Below are positions 36,988 through 45,774 of a stretch of 64,000 nucleotides of DNA, in pieces. Each line of letters opens with the position of its first letter. The stretch's first letter is position 1. This DNA comes from CBDDFQ01 sp965227035 (GTDB lineage Bacteria > Pseudomonadota > Gammaproteobacteria > Burkholderiales > Burkholderiaceae_C). The stretch lies in the NCBI GenBank assembly GCA_965227035.1, contig OZ245724.1:3472001-3536000 (forward strand), written 5' to 3'. Under the pieces are notes generated by a model. It made no database searches. It saw only the letters and a program-made list of their open reading frames with translations, and was not told the origin of the DNA. A program made the translations under genes and the position numbers.

Positions 36988-37026
36988 CGCTTCGGGACGC
37001 TTCGCAGCATTTTTATATTCCGCGCC

Positions 37027-38325
37027 ATGAAAGTGGCGATCATCGGATCAGGGATTTCGGGACTCGGCGCAGCGCATGCGCTTCTCGGCCATGCGGACGT
37101 CACGCTCTTCGAAGCCGGCAGCTATTTCGGCGGCCACGCGCACACGGTAGACGTCACACTTCCAGGTCCAAATGGACCAGTCACCCACGGCGTAGACACC
37201 GGATTTCTGGTCTACAACGAGCGCACTTACCCCAATCTCATTAATTTGTTCGAGCAACTCGGCGTTAAAACCGCCAAGTCGGATATGTCGTTTTCTGTCC
37301 AAACTGCGGACGGACTCGAATGGGCCGGATCGAGCATTTCGTCGGTTTTCGCGCAACGAAAGAACCTCACGAGCCTGAAATTCCTTGGAATGCTGGCCGA
37401 TATCGTGCGGTTCAATAGCCTCACGACGGCTATTGCCAAACGCGGCGCCGAGCGGGATCTTGCTCAGCCATTGGACGACTTTCTCGTCAAACACCGTTTC
37501 GGCGACGCTTTCCGCAACTGGTATTTCATGCCGATGATGGGCTGCATCTGGAGCTGTCCGACCGAGCAGATGCTTCAGTTTCCGGTGGCCACCATGATCC
37601 GTTTTTGCCACAACCACGGTCTGCTTCAAATCACCAATCGTCCGCAATGGTTTACGGTCGACGGCGGTTCGCGAAACTACGTAGCCCGTATCACCGATCA
37701 AATCGCGGACAAGCGCTTGAACACGCCAGTGCAAATGGTCGAGCGAGACGAGTTCGGCGTTCGCGTGATCTCGGCAAGCCGTGCAGAGCGATTCGACAAG
37801 GTGATCTTTGCGACACATCCGGATCAGGCGCTCGCGCTGCTTCGCAAACCCTCTGCGCCGGAAGTCGAAATCCTGAGCGCGATTCGCTATCAGGACAATC
37901 TGGCTGTGCTGCACACCGACGAAGCCATGCTTCCGAAGAGTCGAATTGCCTGGGCTTCCTGGAATTACGAGCGTTCGCCAACTGCCGACGCTGAGGCTTC
38001 GGGGGTTTGCCTGCACTACCTTCTGAACATGCTGCAGCCACTGCCGTTCGAACAATCTGTTGTGGTTTCGCTGAATCCGGTGCGCGAGATCGCGCGTACC
38101 AAGATCATGGGTCAGTTCAACTATTCGCATCCGGTCTTCGACGCAGCAGCGATGCGTGCCCAACAACGCTCGGATGAGATTCAGGGCGAACAGCACAGTT
38201 ATTTCTGCGGCGCCTGGACCGGCTACGGCTTCCACGAAGATGGCCTCAAATCTGGGCTTTCAGTGGCGCGGCAATTGCTGTCCACCTTCGCCGACCGAAA
38301 GGTGGAGGCCCGCCTTGCAGCCTGA
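37027..38325 (+). CDS. FAD-dependent oxidoreductase (amine oxidase-like)
   Basis: The 432-residue protein opens with a dinucleotide-binding fold (VAIIGSGISGLGAAHALLG) followed by the acidic residue that holds the FAD ribose (LFEAGSYFGGHAH). The C-terminal AWTGYGFHEDGLKSGLSVAR is the second FAD-contact motif of the flavin amine oxidase family. In other proteobacteria, relatives sit beside cfa-type methyltransferases and DUF1365 genes and act on membrane fatty acids, for example in furan fatty acid formation. It is the first gene of a tightly packed operon; its end overlaps the next start. Confidence 0.88.
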   Translation: MKVAIIGSGISGLGAAHALLGHADVTLFEAGSYFGGHAHTVDVTLPGPNGPVTHGVDTGFLVYNERTYPNLINLFEQLGVKTAKSDMSFSVQTADGLEWAGSSISSVFAQRKNLTSLKFLGMLADIVRFNSLTTAIAKRGAERDLAQPLDDFLVKHRFGDAFRNWYFMPMMGCIWSCPTEQMLQFPVATMIRFCHNHGLLQITNRPQWFTVDGGSRNYVARITDQIADKRLNTPVQMVERDEFGVRVISASRAERFDKVIFATHPDQALALLRKPSAPEVEILSAIRYQDNLAVLHTDEAMLPKSRIAWASWNYERSPTADAEASGVCLHYLLNMLQPLPFEQSVVVSLNPVREIARTKIMGQFNYSHPVFDAAAMRAQQRSDEIQGEQHSYFCGAWTGYGFHEDGLKSGLSVARQLLSTFADRKVEARLAA

Positions 38326-39109
38326 TTCGCGCAACGCCCCACTGATCGGATTCGGCGAAGTCAGGCACACACGCCTGAAGCCGCGCCGTCATGCGTTCGC
38401 TTACCCGACTTATTTCCTGATGCTGCCCATGCGCAGTATTCGCGCAGGTGTGAAGTCGCCGTTGAAGATCAACGAATTCGGCGCGTTGAGTTTTCACGAT
38501 GTCGATCATGGCGACGGCCGGAGCGCCCACGAAGGCGGCTCGCTCGGCTGGCTCGAATGGCTACTTGCCACCGAAGGCATAGCCGATGCCGATGGTGAAG
38601 TCTGGCTTCACTGCTATCCACGAGTGTTGGGGTACACCTTCAAGCCGGTGAGCTTCTGGTATTGCCATCGCAAGGACGGCTCCTTGCGCGCGATCGTGGT
38701 CGAAGTGAACAACACCTTCGGCGAACGTCATTGCTATCTGCTGACGAACCCCGAGGGGTCGCTCGCATGGGGCGCAGAACTCACGGCCACGAAGGTGTTT
38801 CATGTCTCGCCTTTCTGCAATGTCGAAGGCAGCTATCGATTCAGATTTCTTCGTGCCGAGCGCAACGATGGCGAGCGTACCGTCGTGCGAATCGAGCACG
38901 ACGACTCGACCGGTCCGGTCATTCAAACCAGTGTGAGCGGCACGATGCAGCTCATCACTCCTTCTTCGATCAGGCACGCGCTGCTGCACTACCCGGCAAT
39001 GACATGGGGCGTGATCGCGCGCATCCATTGGCAAGCGGTCCAACTGTGGATCAAGCGTGTGAAATTCTTCCGGAAGCCGACGGCGCCGGACAACTTCGTG
39101 ACCCGATAA
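38315..39109 (+). CDS. DUF1365 family protein
   Basis: The 264-residue product matches DUF1365: GFGEVRHTRLKPRRHAFAYP at the start, then LGYTFKPVSFWYCHRKDGSL and VVEVNNTFGERHCYLL. The start is a TTG at 38315 with GGAGG eight bases upstream, inside the end of the FAD oxidoreductase gene, so the two overlap by eleven bases. The biochemical role of DUF1365 is unknown; its near-constant pairing with an FAD oxidoreductase and a Cfa-like enzyme suggests membrane lipid modification. Confidence 0.88.
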   Translation: MQPDSRNAPLIGFGEVRHTRLKPRRHAFAYPTYFLMLPMRSIRAGVKSPLKINEFGALSFHDVDHGDGRSAHEGGSLGWLEWLLATEGIADADGEVWLHCYPRVLGYTFKPVSFWYCHRKDGSLRAIVVEVNNTFGERHCYLLTNPEGSLAWGAELTATKVFHVSPFCNVEGSYRFRFLRAERNDGERTVVRIEHDDSTGPVIQTSVSGTMQLITPSSIRHALLHYPAMTWGVIARIHWQAVQLWIKRVKFFRKPTAPDNFVTR

Positions 39110-39132
39110 GGCACAAGCCCCGAATAACCAGC

Positions 39133-40425
39133 ATGAAACCCGAGCGCTACAACATGAACACGATCCTGACCAAATCGTCCCTCGCGGACACGCAGAGTTC
39201 GCCGGAATCTTTCGAAAATCGCATGTCCGGTGCGCCCGCCGCCGCGCGCACTGCAATCAAGCTGCTCGACAAGATCAGTTACGGCACCATCGTGGTGTCG
39301 TTTCCGAATGGCACGCTGCAAAGATTCGGCACCGGACAAGCTCCGCACGGAGTAATCACGCTTCACAACTGGAATGTGTTCACCGCGTCGCTCAAATCGG
39401 GTGACATCGGATTTGCGGAAACGTTTTTTTCGGGCGACTGGACAACTCCGAATCTCACCGAGTTGCTGAAGGTGTTCATCGGCAATCGACGTGAAATCGA
39501 AGACGTGATTTACGGCACCTGGCTCGGACGTCTGGCCTATCGCATCAAGCATCTGCTCAATCGAAACACCAAAAACAACTCGCAGAAGAACATTCACGCG
39601 CACTACGACCTCGGCAACGAGTTCTACAAGCTCTGGCTCGATAGCACGATGAATTATTCGTCCGCCATTTTCGACGGCGACATGTCGAAAACGCTCCCCG
39701 AGGCACAGGACGCAAAGGTTCGTCGCGCACTGGAGATGGCCGGCGTGAAGACCGGAGATCGGGTACTGGAAATCGGTTGCGGCTGGGGCGCGCTGGCCGA
39801 AATGGCAACACGCGATTTCGGCGCAAAAGTGACTGGCGTTACCTTGAGCAGCGAACAACTCGAGTACGCGACTCGCCGGGTCGACGCACTCGAAATGCCG
39901 CATCCCACCGACCTGCGTTTGCAGGACTACCGCGATGTAAAAGATGCGCCTTTCGACGCCATCTGCTCCATCGAAATGGTGGAGGCAGTCGGTCGCGAAT
40001 ACTGGCCTACCTACTTCCAGTCCGTGTCGCGACTGCTGGTACCCGGCGGACGTGCGTGCATACAGAGCATCGTGATTCGCGACGATCTGTTCGGTCGCTA
40101 CATCTCATCTACCGACTTCATCCAGCAATACATTTTTCCAGGTGGCTGCCTGCCCTGTCCGAGAGAAATTCGAGCGCAGGCGCAAGCAGCTGGACTCGAA
40201 GTAGTGGACGAATATTCTTTCGGACTCGACTACTCCGAAACTCTTCGTCGCTGGCGCGAAACGTTCATGGCCCAACGTGCTCGAATCCACTCGTTGCACT
40301 GCCGGGTGAAGTTCGACGATCGATTCATGTTGATCTGGGAGTTCTATCTCGCGTACTGCGAGGCAGCCTTCGCCATGGCCAACGTCGACGTCGTGCAATA
40401 CACCTTCAGAAAGCGTGCCGTCTGA
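39133..40425 (+). CDS. cfa: Cyclopropane-fatty-acyl-phospholipid synthase family methyltransferase
   Basis: The 430-residue enzyme transfers a methylene or methyl group from S-adenosylmethionine to double bonds of phospholipid acyl chains. The SAM motif is VLEIGCGWGALAEMA. The upstream HYDLGNEFYKLWLDSTMNYS and downstream CSIEMVEAVGREYWPTYF and QQYIFPGGCLPCPREI are family hallmarks. An N-terminal acyl-binding domain occupies the first 120 residues. It could be a true Cfa or a relative that makes methylated unsaturated acids (UfaM-like); the operon context leaves this open. The ATG at 39133 fits the family N-terminus. The stop overlaps the next start as TGATG. Confidence 0.9.
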   Translation: MKPERYNMNTILTKSSLADTQSSPESFENRMSGAPAAARTAIKLLDKISYGTIVVSFPNGTLQRFGTGQAPHGVITLHNWNVFTASLKSGDIGFAETFFSGDWTTPNLTELLKVFIGNRREIEDVIYGTWLGRLAYRIKHLLNRNTKNNSQKNIHAHYDLGNEFYKLWLDSTMNYSSAIFDGDMSKTLPEAQDAKVRRALEMAGVKTGDRVLEIGCGWGALAEMATRDFGAKVTGVTLSSEQLEYATRRVDALEMPHPTDLRLQDYRDVKDAPFDAICSIEMVEAVGREYWPTYFQSVSRLLVPGGRACIQSIVIRDDLFGRYISSTDFIQQYIFPGGCLPCPREIRAQAQAAGLEVVDEYSFGLDYSETLRRWRETFMAQRARIHSLHCRVKFDDRFMLIWEFYLAYCEAAFAMANVDVVQYTFRKRAV

Positions 40426-41009
40426 TGCGTATCCTTACGTCCGGACCGATGTCTACACTCGCCAAGCGTCGCCATGTTGTTGGCGCAATAGCTGCGTTGA
40501 CGCTCGCTGGTCTGCCGACGTTTGCATTCCCGCAATCGGATTCGACTCCTGCGGAAGTCTCCGAAATCCCGAATGCCAAGCTGGTCGGCGAGGGAACGTT
40601 GACCTTCCTCACACTCCCCATATACGACGCCAAACTGTGGGCCTCACCGACATTCAGTCCGCAGAACTACGCGATGCACCCGTTCGCGCTCCAGCTGGCT
40701 TACCTGCGCGACTTCAAGGGTGAAGACATCGCGCAACGATCCATGTCCGAGATGCAGCGCGGCGGCAAGATCAGCGATGAGCAGTACGCCCGATGGCTCG
40801 GTCAGATGCGAATTGCGTTTCCCGACATCAAGAAGGGCGATCGCATTGTCGGCCTCAATCGGCCTGGCGTCGGAGCCGTGTTTTTCGTGAACGGAAAACA
40901 AAGCAACGAGGTGAAGGAGCCGGAGTTCGCACGGCTGTTCTTCGGCATCTGGCTCGGACCCAAAACGTCCGAACCCGAACTGCGAAAAGCTCTAATTTCG
41001 CTACTCTGA
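40425..41009 (+). CDS. Chalcone isomerase-like exported protein
   Basis: The 194-residue product has an N-terminal signal-like helix (VVGAIAALTLAGLPTFAFP) and then a chalcone-isomerase-like domain (KLVGEGTLTFLTLPIYDAKL; GVGAVFFVNGKQSNEVKEPE, FARLFFGIWLG). Bacterial members of this group (Chalcone_3) bind fatty acids or similar ligands rather than flavonoids, as far as the fold suggests. The start overlaps the cfa stop; an ATG eight codons later is also possible. Export to the periplasm and a lipid-handling role are inferred from the signal and the operon. Confidence 0.8.
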   Translation: MRILTSGPMSTLAKRRHVVGAIAALTLAGLPTFAFPQSDSTPAEVSEIPNAKLVGEGTLTFLTLPIYDAKLWASPTFSPQNYAMHPFALQLAYLRDFKGEDIAQRSMSEMQRGGKISDEQYARWLGQMRIAFPDIKKGDRIVGLNRPGVGAVFFVNGKQSNEVKEPEFARLFFGIWLGPKTSEPELRKALISLL

Positions 41010-41013
41010 AAAT

Positions 41014-42288
41014 ATGAGTTCCGTGTCGTCCCCGACGGTGGATTCTGCTCAGGCAGCTGCCTACGGAGTCATGGGACTTCCGCTCGCCTTCGTCGCGCTT
41101 CCCTTGTATGTGACGCTTCCCAATTTTTACGCCAAACAATTCGGCGTTTCACTCGCTCTACTAGGCGCACTGCTTCTTTGCACCCGGCTTCTGGACGCCC
41201 TGACCGATCCGGTCATCGGCCGAATCAGCGATCGCCTCTTCGCCAAATCTCCTCGCGCAATACTTGCTGTCGGAATGGCAGCGTGCATCACGCTTCTCGC
41301 GGGTTTCACGCTGCTGTTTTTTCCTCAAGTGCAATCGGGTGGCGCGTTGATCGTCTGGGCCGCGATTTGCCTGGCCATCACCTACCTGTCGTACAGCACC
41401 CTCTCGATTTCGCACCAGGCATGGGGCGCGATGCTGGGGGGCAATGAATCGCAGCGAAGTCGAATCGTCGGATGGCGCGAGGGCTTCGGCCTTGCGGGCG
41501 TGCTGCTTGCTTCCGTGCTGCCGGTGGCTGCAGGAATGACGTGGACCGCGATCGCATTCGCGCTTGCGCTGGTCGTCGGCTTCGCCGCATGGTCTCGCGC
41601 ACCACGCCCGTCCACCACCGTTGAAAAACTTCATGCCGATGCCTGGCTGCCTTTCAGACGCCCCGCGTTCGTCAAGCTGCTTTCCGTGTTCGTGGTCAGT
41701 GGTGTCGCAAGTGCAATTCCCGCCACTCTCATCCTGTTTTTTGTCGAGGATCGCCTGCAGGCGCCAGCGTCGATGCAACCGGTTTTTCTCGGTTCGTATT
41801 TTTTGTGCGCGGCGCTGTCGATGCCTTTGTGGCTCGCGCTCGTTAAAAAAATCGGCCTCGCGAAAAGTTGGCTCTGCGGCATGGTGTTGAGCGTGGTTCT
41901 GTTCGCGGGCGCGAGTCTTCTGGGTGCGGGACAGGCATGGCTCTTCGTCGGCATCTGCGTGATGTCGGGTGCGGCGCTCGGTGCCGATCTCGCATTGCCC
42001 GGCGCGCTGCTCGCAGGCCTCATCGGCGATCACGGCGATCGCGGGCGGGCGGACGGCGCGTACTTCGGCTGGTGGAACTTCGCGACCAAACTGAATCTGG
42101 CCCTCGCCGCCGGTCTCGTTCTGCCGTTGCTGGGTTTGTTCGGGTACGCACCCGGATCGACCGATCCTTCGGCACTTCGTGCGCTCACCGCCGCCTATTG
42201 CCTCATTCCCTGCGCACTCAAGTTGATTGCGGGCGCAGCGCTCTGGCACTTCGTCATCAAGTCTGAAAAGAAAGAAGTCTTCGCATGA
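41014..42288 (+). CDS. MFS transporter, GPH/melibiose-carrier type
   Basis: The 424-residue integral membrane protein has about twelve helices. It starts near AYGVMGLPLAFVALPLYVTLP and has LLDALTDPVIGRISDR, the typical GPH-family loop between helices 2 and 3. Relatives take up sugars with sodium or protons, but in this lipid-modification operon the substrate is more likely a lipid or its precursor. It is four bases after the isomerase-like gene and overlaps the next gene by four bases. Confidence 0.85.
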   Translation: MSSVSSPTVDSAQAAAYGVMGLPLAFVALPLYVTLPNFYAKQFGVSLALLGALLLCTRLLDALTDPVIGRISDRLFAKSPRAILAVGMAACITLLAGFTLLFFPQVQSGGALIVWAAICLAITYLSYSTLSISHQAWGAMLGGNESQRSRIVGWREGFGLAGVLLASVLPVAAGMTWTAIAFALALVVGFAAWSRAPRPSTTVEKLHADAWLPFRRPAFVKLLSVFVVSGVASAIPATLILFFVEDRLQAPASMQPVFLGSYFLCAALSMPLWLALVKKIGLAKSWLCGMVLSVVLFAGASLLGAGQAWLFVGICVMSGAALGADLALPGALLAGLIGDHGDRGRADGAYFGWWNFATKLNLALAAGLVLPLLGLFGYAPGSTDPSALRALTAAYCLIPCALKLIAGAALWHFVIKSEKKEVFA

Positions 42289-42866
42289 AAAACAATACAG
42301 ATCTGGACACACCGCACACCATCGGCAGACGTGGAATGCTGGCCATCGGCGCAGCATCGGCCGCAGTGCTCACCGGCTGCGCCACACCGCAAATCGTCGA
42401 CTACGCGTCGGAAAAACCGAAGCTTGATTTGCGTGACTATTTCAGCGGCACGCTCGACGCGTGGGGCATGTTCACCGACCGCTCCGGCAAGGTGGTCAAG
42501 CGCTTCACGGTCGTGATGGTCTGCACATGGCAAGGCGACGACGGCGTTCTGGACGAGGACTTCACCTACTCGGACGGCACGAAACAGAAACGCGTCTGGC
42601 GGGTGCGCCGAATTGCCGACCCGGCCGGAGATCGATACGTCGGACGCGCGGACGATGTCGTCGGCGAGGCGGTCGGTCAGGAGAGCGGCAATGCATTTCG
42701 CTGGAACTACACCCTCATCCAACCTGTAGATGGCAAGTCCTACGAAGTCCAGATGGACGACTGGATGTACCAGCAAACGCCGCGCGTGATGCTCAACAAG
42801 GCCACCATGAGCAAGTTCGGAATTCGGCTCGGCGAGGTCACCCTCGCATTTCAAAAGCGCATATGA
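42285..42866 (+). CDS. DUF3833 family lipoprotein
   Basis: The 193-residue protein begins with a signal whose lipobox is VLTGC, so it should be a membrane-anchored lipoprotein. The DUF3833 domain is clear: DLRDYFSGTLDAWGMFTDRS and the later RNW-like segment FRWNYTLIQPVDGKSYEVQM. No catalytic residues are known for the family. Its start overlaps the transporter stop and its stop overlaps the SDR start, both as ATGA, so the set is translationally coupled. Confidence 0.85.
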   Translation: MKNNTDLDTPHTIGRRGMLAIGAASAAVLTGCATPQIVDYASEKPKLDLRDYFSGTLDAWGMFTDRSGKVVKRFTVVMVCTWQGDDGVLDEDFTYSDGTKQKRVWRVRRIADPAGDRYVGRADDVVGEAVGQESGNAFRWNYTLIQPVDGKSYEVQMDDWMYQQTPRVMLNKATMSKFGIRLGEVTLAFQKRI

Positions 42867-43633
42867 CATTCAACACACCGATCCGCGAATGGCGCGGCAG
42901 CACCGTCTGGGTCATCGGCGCATCGACCGGCATAGGACGTGCAACCGCCCTGGCCCTCCGCGACAAGGGCGCGAACGTCTACGTGTCGGCACGAAACGCA
43001 GAAGGGCTTGCGCGCATCGTAGGCACCGGACCTGGCATAACGGCAATCCCTTTAGATGCCACCGACGCGGCAGCGGTTGCGAGCGCGTTCCGGCAGATCA
43101 TTGCGAACGGAAAGCTGGACCTCATTTTTTATTGCGCAGGCCACTATCACGCGATGCGCGCCGCGACCTTCAATCTGGAAGATGCGACGCATCACATGGA
43201 TGTGAACTACGTGGGCGCATTGAACGTTCTGGGTTCCGCGCTGCCGTACTTTCTGGAGAAAAAATCCGGGCATATTTGCCTGACCGGAAGCGTCGCGGGC
43301 TATCGCGGATTGCCGGAGAGCCTCGCGTACGGGCCGACGAAAGCGGCGCTCATCAATCTTGCGGAAAGCCTCTACGGCGAGCTCAACCCCATGGGAATAG
43401 GCGTGAGCATCGTGAATCCCGGATTCGTCGAAACGCCGCTGACCTCGCATAACGAATTCCACATGCCGGCGCTTATTTCGGCCGAGACTGCGTCGCAGGA
43501 AATTCTCTCGGGGTGGCGCGACGGTCTGTTCGAGATTCATTTCCCCAAGCGATTCACCCGCTGGATGAAAGCACTTCAGCTGCTGCCTTACGGGCTGGGC
43601 TTTCCGCTCATCCGAAAATTCACCGGAATGTAA
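42863..43633 (+). CDS. Short-chain dehydrogenase/reductase
   Basis: The 256-residue enzyme has the SDR cofactor motif (VWVIGASTGIGRATALAL) and the catalytic Ser and YxxxK (LTGSVAGYRGLPESLAYGPT, then K). A hydrophobic C-terminal segment (LQLLPYGLGFPLIRKF) suggests membrane contact. The absence of a basic residue patch after the glycine motif leaves NAD versus NADP use open. It is the last gene of the operon, followed at once by a strong terminator. Confidence 0.9.
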   Translation: MTFNTPIREWRGSTVWVIGASTGIGRATALALRDKGANVYVSARNAEGLARIVGTGPGITAIPLDATDAAAVASAFRQIIANGKLDLIFYCAGHYHAMRAATFNLEDATHHMDVNYVGALNVLGSALPYFLEKKSGHICLTGSVAGYRGLPESLAYGPTKAALINLAESLYGELNPMGIGVSIVNPGFVETPLTSHNEFHMPALISAETASQEILSGWRDGLFEIHFPKRFTRWMKALQLLPYGLGFPLIRKFTGM

Positions 43634-43661
43634 AAAGGGCGCTCGAAGCGCCCTTTTTTTA
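43634..43661. terminator. Bidirectional Rho-independent terminator
   Basis: GGGCGCT (43637-43643) pairs with AGCGCCC (43647-43653) around CGA, with A residues before and T residues after. It ends the seven-gene operon on the plus strand and the GST gene on the minus strand. Confidence 0.92.
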
Positions 43662-43691
43662 TCGTGCACACGAACAGTGCCGATCGGAATC

Positions 43692-44309
43692 TCAGGACAC
43701 CGGATGCGTGTCGATGAAGCTTTGACGAAGCATCAGCTTTTCGTGCAAGCGCTTCAGATTGGGATGAGCACCGCGCCAATCGATTTTGGGATAGCGGAAG
43801 TCGAGATAGCTCAGCGCGCAACCGACCGCGATGTCGGACAGGCTCAGGTGAATTCCGCTGCAAAACGGCTTGTCTTCCAGACCGCGGCTCATTGCCTCGA
43901 GCGATTTGTTGATCTTGCCCAGCTGACGATCGACCCACGCTTGGCTGCGCTCGCCATCGGCGCGGCCGGCCCAGGTTTGCTCCAGACGACCCAGAATGGC
44001 TGCGTCCAGCAGGCCATCGGCCAGGGCTTCCCAGGTTTTGACTTCTGCGCGTTCGCGGCCTTGTTGCGGAATCAACTTGCCGACCGGCGAAAGCGTGTCC
44101 AGATATTCGACGATGACGCGGGAGTCGAAGACCGCCTCGCCACCTTCCATGACCAGACATGGCACCTTGCCGAGTGGGTTGGCGTCGGAAATCGTGGTGT
44201 CCTTGGCCCACACGTCTTCGGGAATGAAGTTGTAGTCAAGGCGTTTTTCGGCCATGACGACACGCACTTTGCGTACGTAGGGGCTTGTATAGGAACCGAT
44301 CAGTTTCAT
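43692..44309 (-). CDS. Glutathione S-transferase (YibF-like)
   Basis: The 205-residue protein has the thioredoxin-like N-terminal domain (MKLIGSYTSPYVRKVRVVMA) with the cis-proline region NPLGKVPCLVM and the glutathione-binding acidic-Ser step (FDSRVIVEYLDTL). The helical C-terminal domain ends with FIDTHPVS. The N-terminus is close in style to E. coli YibF. The target is unknown. It is divergent from purB with 76 bases between the starts. Confidence 0.9.
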   Translation of the reverse strand: MKLIGSYTSPYVRKVRVVMAEKRLDYNFIPEDVWAKDTTISDANPLGKVPCLVMEGGEAVFDSRVIVEYLDTLSPVGKLIPQQGRERAEVKTWEALADGLLDAAILGRLEQTWAGRADGERSQAWVDRQLGKINKSLEAMSRGLEDKPFCSGIHLSLSDIAVGCALSYLDFRYPKIDWRGAHPNLKRLHEKLMLRQSFIDTHPVS

Positions 44310-44385
44310 GGAGAGATTTAGTGTTGTCTCGGGGGAAAGTCATTCTACCGAGTCGCCCGCCGGAACCGCCACCTACAATTCGGGG

Positions 44386-45765
44386 ATGACACTTTCTCCC
44401 ATCACCGCCCTGTCGCCGCTCGACGGCCGTTACGCGTCCAAGCTCGGCGCGCTTCGCCCCCTGATGAGCGAATTGGGCTACATGCACCGCCGTGTGCAAG
44501 TCGAAGTTTCCTGGTTCATGGCTCTGAGCGACGCCGGATTCGCGCAATTCAAGCCGCTCAGCCCCGGCGCTCGCACTTACCTTCTCGGCATCGTCAAAAA
44601 CTTTTCTGCGGCCGATGCGATGGCGATCAAAGAGATCGAAAAAACAACAAACCACGACGTCAAAGCCGTCGAATACTGGATCAAGTCGCGATTCGAGGCG
44701 CGTCCCGAGCTGACCGCCGCTTCCGAATTCGTGCATTTCGCCTGCACTAGCGAAGACATCAACAACACCAGCCACGCGCTACAAATCAAATCGGCGCGCG
44801 ATCAGGTGGTATTGCCCGGCCTGCAGACTTTGATTACCAAGCTGCGTGAAATGGCGAACACCTACGCCGATGTGCCGATGCTTAGCCGCACTCACGGCCA
44901 GACCGCAAGCCCCACGACAGTCGGCAAGGAAATTGCCAACGTGGTGGCACGTCTGGCCATTGCCTACGAAAAAATCGCGTCCATCAAGCTCATGGCCAAG
45001 ATGAACGGTGCCGTCGGTAACTACAACGCCCATTTGGCTGCGGCTCCGGACTTCGACTGGGAGGCTTTCAGCCGCCACGTTATCGAAACGCCCGAGCCCC
45101 TGGGTCTCGGTCTGACCTTCCAGCCGTACAGCATCCAGATCGAGCCGCACGATTACATGGCGGAGTTCTTCGATGCTGTCGCACGCACGAACACGATCCT
45201 GATCGATCTGGCGCGAGACATCTGGGGCTACGTGAGCCTGGGCTATTTCAAGCAGCGGCTGAAAGAAGGCGAGATCGGATCGTCCACCATGCCGCACAAG
45301 GTCAACCCGATCGATTTCGAGAACGCGGAAGGCAACCTCGGCCTGGCCAACGCAGTGCTGCGCCACCTGAGCGAGAAACTGCCGATCAGCCGCTGGCAGC
45401 GCGATCTGACCGACAGCACCGTGCTGCGCAACATGGGTGTGGCAATCGGCTACGCGTCGCTCGCATGGAATTCGCTGAACGTCGGACTGAACAAGCTCGA
45501 GTTGAATCGCGAAGCCATCGCCGACGATCTCGACAACGCATGGGAAGTATTGGCAGAGCCGATCCAGACCGTCATGCGTCGATACGGGGTGCAGGGCGCT
45601 TACGAGCAGCTCAAGGAAGTCACACGCGGCAAAACCGTGAAGGCACAGGATCTGCACAAGCTGATCGAATCGCTTGAAATTCCGGCAGAGGAAAAAAAGC
45701 GCCTGCTCGAGATGACGCCCGGCAGCTACACCGGCAACGCCGCAGCGCTGGCTCGCCGCGTCTGA
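44386..45765 (+). CDS. purB: Adenylosuccinate lyase
   Basis: PurB cleaves adenylosuccinate and SAICAR in purine synthesis, releasing fumarate. The 459-residue product shows the fumarase/aspartase signature GSSTMPHKVNPIDFENAEGN, the catalytic-histidine segment (RTHGQTASPTTVGKE) and FVHFACTSEDINNTSHAL. The ATG at 44386 gives the usual start, LSPITALSPLDGRYASKL. It is followed nine bases later by a YaeQ-family gene, probably in one transcript. Confidence 0.96.
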   Translation: MTLSPITALSPLDGRYASKLGALRPLMSELGYMHRRVQVEVSWFMALSDAGFAQFKPLSPGARTYLLGIVKNFSAADAMAIKEIEKTTNHDVKAVEYWIKSRFEARPELTAASEFVHFACTSEDINNTSHALQIKSARDQVVLPGLQTLITKLREMANTYADVPMLSRTHGQTASPTTVGKEIANVVARLAIAYEKIASIKLMAKMNGAVGNYNAHLAAAPDFDWEAFSRHVIETPEPLGLGLTFQPYSIQIEPHDYMAEFFDAVARTNTILIDLARDIWGYVSLGYFKQRLKEGEIGSSTMPHKVNPIDFENAEGNLGLANAVLRHLSEKLPISRWQRDLTDSTVLRNMGVAIGYASLAWNSLNVGLNKLELNREAIADDLDNAWEVLAEPIQTVMRRYGVQGAYEQLKEVTRGKTVKAQDLHKLIESLEIPAEEKKRLLEMTPGSYTGNAAALARRV

Positions 45766-45774
45766 TCGTCATAG

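Larger units (their letters stand above)
36621..37026. other. 406-base divergent intergenic region
   Basis: This gap separates the diiron gene (minus) from the seven-gene lipid operon (plus). The first 200 bases are noticeably richer in A and T than the surroundings. A perfect inverted repeat, GTTCCCG-aga-CGGGAAC, lies at 36838-36854. A pyrimidine-only tract lies near 36961-36987. A 76-codon frame from 36800 has poor coding character and I do not accept it. Divergent promoters must be here, but I cannot assign -35 and -10 boxes with confidence. Confidence 0.6.

Noticed and set aside
36800..37030. 76-codon frame upstream of the FAD oxidoreductase
   Set aside because: No good ribosome site, no familiar residues, and it runs through the pyrimidine tract into the next gene's start.
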